Below the pieces are notes generated by a model. That model had not been told where the DNA came from. It ran no database searches and saw nothing but the letters and a program-made list of their open reading frames with translations. Shown one piece after another: positions 60,011 to 64,000 of a stretch of DNA of 64,000 nucleotides. The position numbers and the translations under genes are program-made. Each line of letters begins with the position of its first letter. Positions within the stretch are counted from its first letter, which is position 1. The stretch spans positions 2,480,001-2,544,000 of the forward strand of contig OZ242340.1 in NCBI GenBank assembly GCA_965208525.1. The letters are read 5' to 3'. The stretch is from VXYL01 sp965208525 (GTDB lineage: Bacteria; Pseudomonadota; Gammaproteobacteria; Pseudomonadales; Azotimanducaceae).

Positions 60011-61726
60011 GTGGCAGAGCTTCAGGAGGCTCCCTATCGGGACGGCTTGCACATTCCCGATGCCCGCGGCTGGCTCGAACGCTACTGGTTCAGCCAGGAT
60101 CACAAGGTCATCGCCATCCAGTACGGCATCACGGCCATTGCTGTCGGGGTGCTCGCGGTGGTGCTTTCCGCGCTCATGCGGTTGCAGCTTGGCTTTCCCG
60201 GCGTGTTCGAGTTCATCACGCCGGCGAGCTACTACCAGTCCGTCACCATGCATGGGATGGTGATGATCGTCTATCTGCTGACCGCCATCCTGCTTGGCAT
60301 GTTCGGCAACTATCTGGTGCCGCTGATGGTGGGCGCGCGGGACATGGTGTTCCCGTTCCTGAACATGCTGAGCTATCACACTTATCTACTGTCGGTGCTG
60401 TTGCTGCTCGGCAGCTACCTCGTTCCGGGTGGTCCGACCGGTGCAGGATGGACGCTGTATCCACCGCAGGCCATTTCCGAAGGCACGCCGGGCGCCGGGG
60501 CTGGCGTGTTGATGATGCTGGCGTCGCTGGCGGTGTTCGTGGTGGCGTTCACCATGGGCGGGCTCAACTACGTCACCACCATCTTGCAGGCGCGCACGCG
60601 CGGCATGACGCTCATGCGAATGCCGCTTACCGTCTGGGGCATCCTGCTGGCGACCGTTCTGGGCCTCTTCGCCTTCCCGGCGCTGTTCGTGGCCGGGGTG
60701 ATGATGGCGCTCGATGCCGTGCTCGACACCAGCTTTTTCATGCCGGCCACGGCGAACCGGGAGGGCGGCGGCACGCCCCTGCTGTTCCAGCACCTGTTCT
60801 GGTTCTTCGGCCACCCGGAGGTGTACATCGTTGCGTTGCCCACCTTCGGCATCATCTCGGATGTGCTCGCGGCGCATGCGCGGCGGGCGATCTTTGGCTA
60901 TCGCATGATGGTGTGGGCGACACTGGCGATTGCCGTCTTGAGCTTCCTCGTCTGGGCCCACCATATGTACGTGAGTGGAATGCACCCATACTTCGGGTTC
61001 TTCTTCGCCGCCTCGACCCTCATCATCGCGGTGCCCACCGCCATCAAGGTGTACAACTGGGTGCTGACGCTGTGGCGGGGCAACATCCACCTCACGTTGC
61101 CGATGCTGTTCAGCATCGGCTTCCTGCTGACGTTCGTGGTGGGCGGGCTTTCGGGGCTGTTCCTCGGCAACGTGATCGTCGATGTGCCGCTGTCGGACAC
61201 CTACTTCGTGGTGGCGCACTTTCACATGGTGATGGGCGTGGCGCCGGTGCTGGCGATCATGGCCGGCATCTACCACTGGTTTCCGCTGGCGACCGGGCGG
61301 TTTCTGCATCGCGGCATGGGGCACGCGCATTTCTGGATCACCTTCGTCGGCTCCTATGCGATCTTCTTTCCGATGCATTACCTCGGGTTTCTGGGGCTGC
61401 CTCGGCGCTACTACTCGTTTGAGGGGTACGAGTTCGTCTCGTCGAGTGTCTTCACCCTCAACCAGTGGATCAGTGTGCTGGCGATCCTGGTGGCGGCGGC
61501 GCAGCTAATCTTCCTGTGGAATCTGGCGTGGAGCTGGCGGTGTGGCGTGCGCGCGCAGCCGAACCCGTGGCGAGCCACGACGCTGGAGTGGCAGACCGCC
61601 GACATGCCGCCCCGTCACGGCAACTGGGGGGAGCGATTGCCGGTCGTGCACCGTTGGGCCTTCGACTATGCCCTGCCGGGCGAAACGGAGGACTTCGTGC
61701 CGCAGTCTCAGCCGCTACGCCGGTAG
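60011..61726 (+). CDS. ctaD: Haem-copper oxidase subunit I (A-type), orphan
   Basis: A 571-residue, 12-TM terminal oxidase core that reduces O2 to water. Haem a ligands His81 and His405, haem a3 ligand His403 and CuB ligands His268, His317 and His318 are present, with the cross-linking Tyr272 in 'GHPEVY'. Proton paths also look intact: Asp111 and Asn100 (D-channel), Glu270, and Lys346 in 'PTAIKVYN' (K-channel). So it is an A1-type oxidase, not a NO reductase. The start is GTG 60011 after AGGAGA. Subunits II and III, SCO and COX assembly genes are missing on both sides. It has a sigma-54 promoter. Confidence 0.93.
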   Translation: MAELQEAPYRDGLHIPDARGWLERYWFSQDHKVIAIQYGITAIAVGVLAVVLSALMRLQLGFPGVFEFITPASYYQSVTMHGMVMIVYLLTAILLGMFGNYLVPLMVGARDMVFPFLNMLSYHTYLLSVLLLLGSYLVPGGPTGAGWTLYPPQAISEGTPGAGAGVLMMLASLAVFVVAFTMGGLNYVTTILQARTRGMTLMRMPLTVWGILLATVLGLFAFPALFVAGVMMALDAVLDTSFFMPATANREGGGTPLLFQHLFWFFGHPEVYIVALPTFGIISDVLAAHARRAIFGYRMMVWATLAIAVLSFLVWAHHMYVSGMHPYFGFFFAASTLIIAVPTAIKVYNWVLTLWRGNIHLTLPMLFSIGFLLTFVVGGLSGLFLGNVIVDVPLSDTYFVVAHFHMVMGVAPVLAIMAGIYHWFPLATGRFLHRGMGHAHFWITFVGSYAIFFPMHYLGFLGLPRRYYSFEGYEFVSSSVFTLNQWISVLAILVAAAQLIFLWNLAWSWRCGVRAQPNPWRATTLEWQTADMPPRHGNWGERLPVVHRWAFDYALPGETEDFVPQSQPLRR

Positions 61727-62794
61727 AGGCGAGGCGATCTGCAGTTCCTCCATCACGCCGTTGAACCACTCGATCACTTCCGGGTGGTAGGGGATGCCGT
61801 TGGCGCGGCGGTCCTGTTCTGCCTCGTGCTCCGGGATGCCGGGATAGACGACGCGCGACTCGCCGGGAGCCGGCTTGCAATCGAGAATGGAGCGGAGGTA
61901 CGCGTCCATGTCCGTCTTGAATGTGTCCACATCCGTGAAAGTCGCCACGTCGTAGGCCATGAAGTAGTGCGCCGTGCCTTGACGTCGGTGCGGGCCCCCG
62001 CCGGTGCCGGTTAGGACGCTGCAGAGGATCTCCACGAGCATCGAAAGGCCGAAGCCCTTGTGCGAGCCGATTTCCCGGGTGCCGCCGAGCGGCAGCATGA
62101 GGAACTTCTCGGGCACGGACGACTCCTCCATGATGGGTGCGCCGTCGGCGCCGGCGATCCAGCCCGGCAACACCTCGCCACCGACGCGGCGCAGGAGCTG
62201 GATTTTGTTGCCGGCCACGGAGCTCATGGAGGCGTCGAAGATAAACGGCGGTTCGTTGCGAGATGGCGCCGCAATGCCGATGGGATTCAGCCCCAAGAGC
62301 GGTTCGGCGCCTTGGGTGGGTGCCACTTGCAGGCCGCCGGCCGTCATCGAGATGCCCACCATGTCGTGTTCTAACGCAAGGTGCGCGAAGTAGGCGGAGG
62401 GCCCATAGTGGCGGCCATTGAACGCCGTGACCACGCCGACGCCGTTGGCCCTGGCGCGCTCGCAGGCAAGTTCCATCATCGCCTTGCCTTGGGCGAGGCC
62501 GAGCCCTTGGTCGCAGTCGATCGAGACGGCGGCCGCGGCGTCGCGGGCGCGCTTCATGGTGGGCGCGGGGTTGATCTGGCCGCCTTTCAGGCCGGCGACG
62601 TAGGGACGCATCATGTTCGAGACGCCGTGCGAGTCGATGCCCCGGATGTCGGCGTAGATCAGCACGTCGGCGGCGGCTTCTGCATCGGGCTCGGGCATTC
62701 CGAGGGTGGTAAAGATGGACTCGACCGCGGCACGCATGTCCTCTTGCGGCACGCGGACGGCTATGTCTTCCGGGACTTGAAAGCGCTCTAGCAT
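61715..62794 (-). CDS. Malate/L-lactate dehydrogenase family (Ldh_2)
   Basis: A 359-residue NAD(P)-dependent dehydrogenase of the Ldh_2 (YlbC/MdH/ComC) family. 'DIRGIDSHGVSNMM' carries the catalytic His, 'AFNGRHYGPSAYFAHLAL' the substrate site, 'GLNPIGIAAPS' and 'SHKGFGLSMLVEILCSVLTG' are further family segments. Substrates in the family include malate, (S)-lactate, ureidoglycolate, sulfolactate and delta-1-piperideine-2-carboxylate. The ATG at 62794 is used. Its 3' end overlaps the oxidase gene by 12 nt, convergently. Confidence 0.9.
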   Translation of the reverse strand: MLERFQVPEDIAVRVPQEDMRAAVESIFTTLGMPEPDAEAAADVLIYADIRGIDSHGVSNMMRPYVAGLKGGQINPAPTMKRARDAAAAVSIDCDQGLGLAQGKAMMELACERARANGVGVVTAFNGRHYGPSAYFAHLALEHDMVGISMTAGGLQVAPTQGAEPLLGLNPIGIAAPSRNEPPFIFDASMSSVAGNKIQLLRRVGGEVLPGWIAGADGAPIMEESSVPEKFLMLPLGGTREIGSHKGFGLSMLVEILCSVLTGTGGGPHRRQGTAHYFMAYDVATFTDVDTFKTDMDAYLRSILDCKPAPGESRVVYPGIPEHEAEQDRRANGIPYHPEVIEWFNGVMEELQIASPLPA

Positions 62795-62925
62795 GGGTGG
62801 CTCATCGCAACGAAAACCCGCTAGTGTATCGGCTTCGAATTGCCTCGACCTGCCGAACGGTGTTGCGACTCGGCGCAGAGCCTGCGGCATGATCTTCGGG
62901 ATTGGAAAATGGATTGGGAGCTTGC

Positions 62926-63888
62926 ATGACGACGCTGCTGTTGATGCCGCCGCTTGACGACGACATTCGCTCGTGGGCGGAGCGCTTGGCCAAGGACCTG
63001 CCGGAGTTGGATGTGCGGCTAGCGAAGGACGATGCCGAGGTGAAAGCGGCTCTGCCGCACGCTGACGCGTCCTACGGCTGGGTCTCGCCGGAGAACCTGC
63101 CGCTCGCAAGGCGCCTGCGCTGGTTGCAGAACCCCTTTGCGGGACCGTTTCCCGGCTACTACTACGACGCGCTCATCCAACACCCGGTTGTCATCACCAA
63201 TCCGCGCGGCATTTACTCCGACCACATCGCGCACCACATTCTGATGTTCATGCTGGCGCTGTCGCGGGGGTTGGCCTATTGGATGGAGGCGCAGCGACGA
63301 GGTCGGTGGGAACGCAATGCGCGCAAGCGCGGTTACACCAACATTGCGGGATCGACGGTGCTCATCAACGGCGTCGGTGGAATCGGCGCCGAGACGGCAC
63401 GGCTCTGCGCTGCGCTTGGGGCGAAGGTCATCGGCGTCGATCCCCGGCCGGAGCACGACTGCCCGGCGACCATCGTGCCGCCAAACCAGCTCGACGAGCA
63501 CCTGCCCGAAGCCGACTTCGTGGTCACGACGGTGCCGCACACGCCGGAAACCGAGTTCATGTGGAATCGGCGCCGCTTCGAGCTGATGAAACGCTCTGCC
63601 TACTTCATCAACATCGGCCGGGGCATGACCGCCAACCTCGAGGAACTCTTCGAGGCGCTGGTGGGACGCACCATCGCCGGCGCCGGGCTCGACGTGTTCC
63701 AGATCGAGCCGCTGCCGGACGACCACCCCCTCTGGCATCTGGAGAACGTGATCATCACGCCGCATGTGGCGGTGGCCGATGCCGACGACATCCCGGAGCG
63801 GCGCTACCAGCTCCTGCTGGACAATGCCCGGCGCTTCCTCGCTGGCGCGGAACTCAAGAATGTCGTGGACAAGGCGCGCTGGTATTGA
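62926..63888 (+). CDS. D-2-hydroxyacid dehydrogenase
   Basis: A 320-residue NAD-dependent D-2-hydroxyacid dehydrogenase. The Rossmann loop 'VLINGVGGIGAETARL' has the G-x-G-x-x-G fingerprint, and the catalytic Arg/Glu/His are in 'INIGRGMTAN', 'FQIEPLPDDHPLW' and 'ITPHVAVAD'. The ATG at 62926 follows GGGAG. It is divergent from the Ldh_2 gene; both act on 2-hydroxyacids but of opposite configuration, so a racemase-like joint action on one substrate is conceivable. Confidence 0.92.
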   Translation: MTTLLLMPPLDDDIRSWAERLAKDLPELDVRLAKDDAEVKAALPHADASYGWVSPENLPLARRLRWLQNPFAGPFPGYYYDALIQHPVVITNPRGIYSDHIAHHILMFMLALSRGLAYWMEAQRRGRWERNARKRGYTNIAGSTVLINGVGGIGAETARLCAALGAKVIGVDPRPEHDCPATIVPPNQLDEHLPEADFVVTTVPHTPETEFMWNRRRFELMKRSAYFINIGRGMTANLEELFEALVGRTIAGAGLDVFQIEPLPDDHPLWHLENVIITPHVAVADADDIPERRYQLLLDNARRFLAGAELKNVVDKARWY

Positions 63889-63955
63889 CCGAAGCGGACG
63901 TTGCGCCGAAGGCGTATGATCGGGCAACGGCGAGGCAGACTCGGAGAGCGCGAAG

Positions 63956-64000
63956 ATGGCGATCGGTGTCGAGACACAGGTGCGCTACCTGAACGAGGAG
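63956..64000 (+). CDS. Start of an unidentified gene, cut by the window end
   Basis: An ATG at 63956 preceded by GAGAGCG opens a frame 'MAIGVETQVRYLNEE' that runs off the window. It begins 67 nt after the dehydrogenase stop on the same strand. Only 15 codons are visible, so no product can be named. Confidence 0.35.
   Translation, partial: MAIGVETQVRYLNEE

Noticed and set aside
60011..61726. Nitric oxide reductase or cbb3-type oxidase
   Set aside because: The Tyr in 'HPEVY', the Lys of the K-channel and the D-channel Asp are those of A1-type oxygen reductases; NorB and CcoN lack this set.

Overview
The window is 64 kb of GC-rich bacterial chromosome, densely coded on both strands. I read it as a free-living or host-associated gammaproteobacterium. 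The main reason is the gene run leuC-leuD-leuB-asd-fimV-like-truA (39101 down to 32778, minus strand), which is the order known from Pseudomonas-type gammaproteobacteria. The sigma-54 machinery, the proteobacterial outer membrane genes (kdsD, beta-barrels, LolA-like protein) and the wealth of CoA, Rieske, PhyH, VOC and CaiB/BaiF genes fit an aerobic heterotroph of the marine or sponge-associated kind; that ecological guess is inference. I found no rRNA, tRNA, CRISPR array, transposase or prophage gene.

Layout. 1-3.5 kb: an outer membrane protein, a YihY-family membrane protein, an AbrB/PIN toxin-antitoxin pair with a candidate operator, and a GNAT acetyltransferase. 3.5-8.1 kb: a very tight five-gene plus-strand operon I cannot assign to any described system: a 4-TM coiled-coil protein, a lipoprotein with a von Willebrand A-like DxSxP motif, a MotA/TolQ-like 4-TM protein with a very long coiled-coil tail, a MotB/ExbD-like single-TM protein with a new-looking C-terminal domain, and a small Arg-rich protein. 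This is the best candidate for an undescribed system. 8.1-16.7 kb: flavin amine oxidase, DUF2087 protein, a single-chain biotin-dependent acyl-CoA carboxylase, a PhyH dioxygenase, a hydrolase, an acetyltransferase and an ArsI-like C-As lyase. 16.8-22.5 kb: a LolA-like protein, two FtsX/MacB-type permeases, an ATPase and an outer membrane barrel, apparently one envelope transport system. 22.6-32.7 kb: Uma2, methylmalonyl-CoA epimerase, hydrolase, two-domain VOC protein, Rieske oxygenase, S41 peptidase lipoprotein, dienoyl-CoA isomerase-like crotonase, cupin and a tandem CaiB/BaiF protein.

32.8-39.1 kb: the leucine/aspartate-semialdehyde/truA operon with repeated TGATG or GTGA stop-start overlaps. 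39.2-46.1 kb: cupin, a repeat-filled gap, an aminotransferase and a divergent acoABXC-type 2-oxoacid (acetoin) dehydrogenase operon. 46.2-56.9 kb: FG-GAP protein, kdsD, a complete five-gene oligopeptide ABC transporter, a POT peptide symporter and a second Uma2 gene. 57.0-64 kb: class III aminotransferase, a PAS/sigma-54 activator, a divergent orphan haem-copper oxidase subunit I preceded by a near-consensus -24/-12 promoter, an Ldh-family dehydrogenase, a D-2-hydroxyacid dehydrogenase and the start of one more ORF.

A 49-nt double-hairpin repeat occurs at 18965 and (inverted) 58434 with 45 of 49 bases identical, with a relative at 54361. Two larger palindromic elements with about 40-50 bp arms lie at 39912 and 54478. 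These repeats intrude on gene ends and make some starts and stops uncertain.
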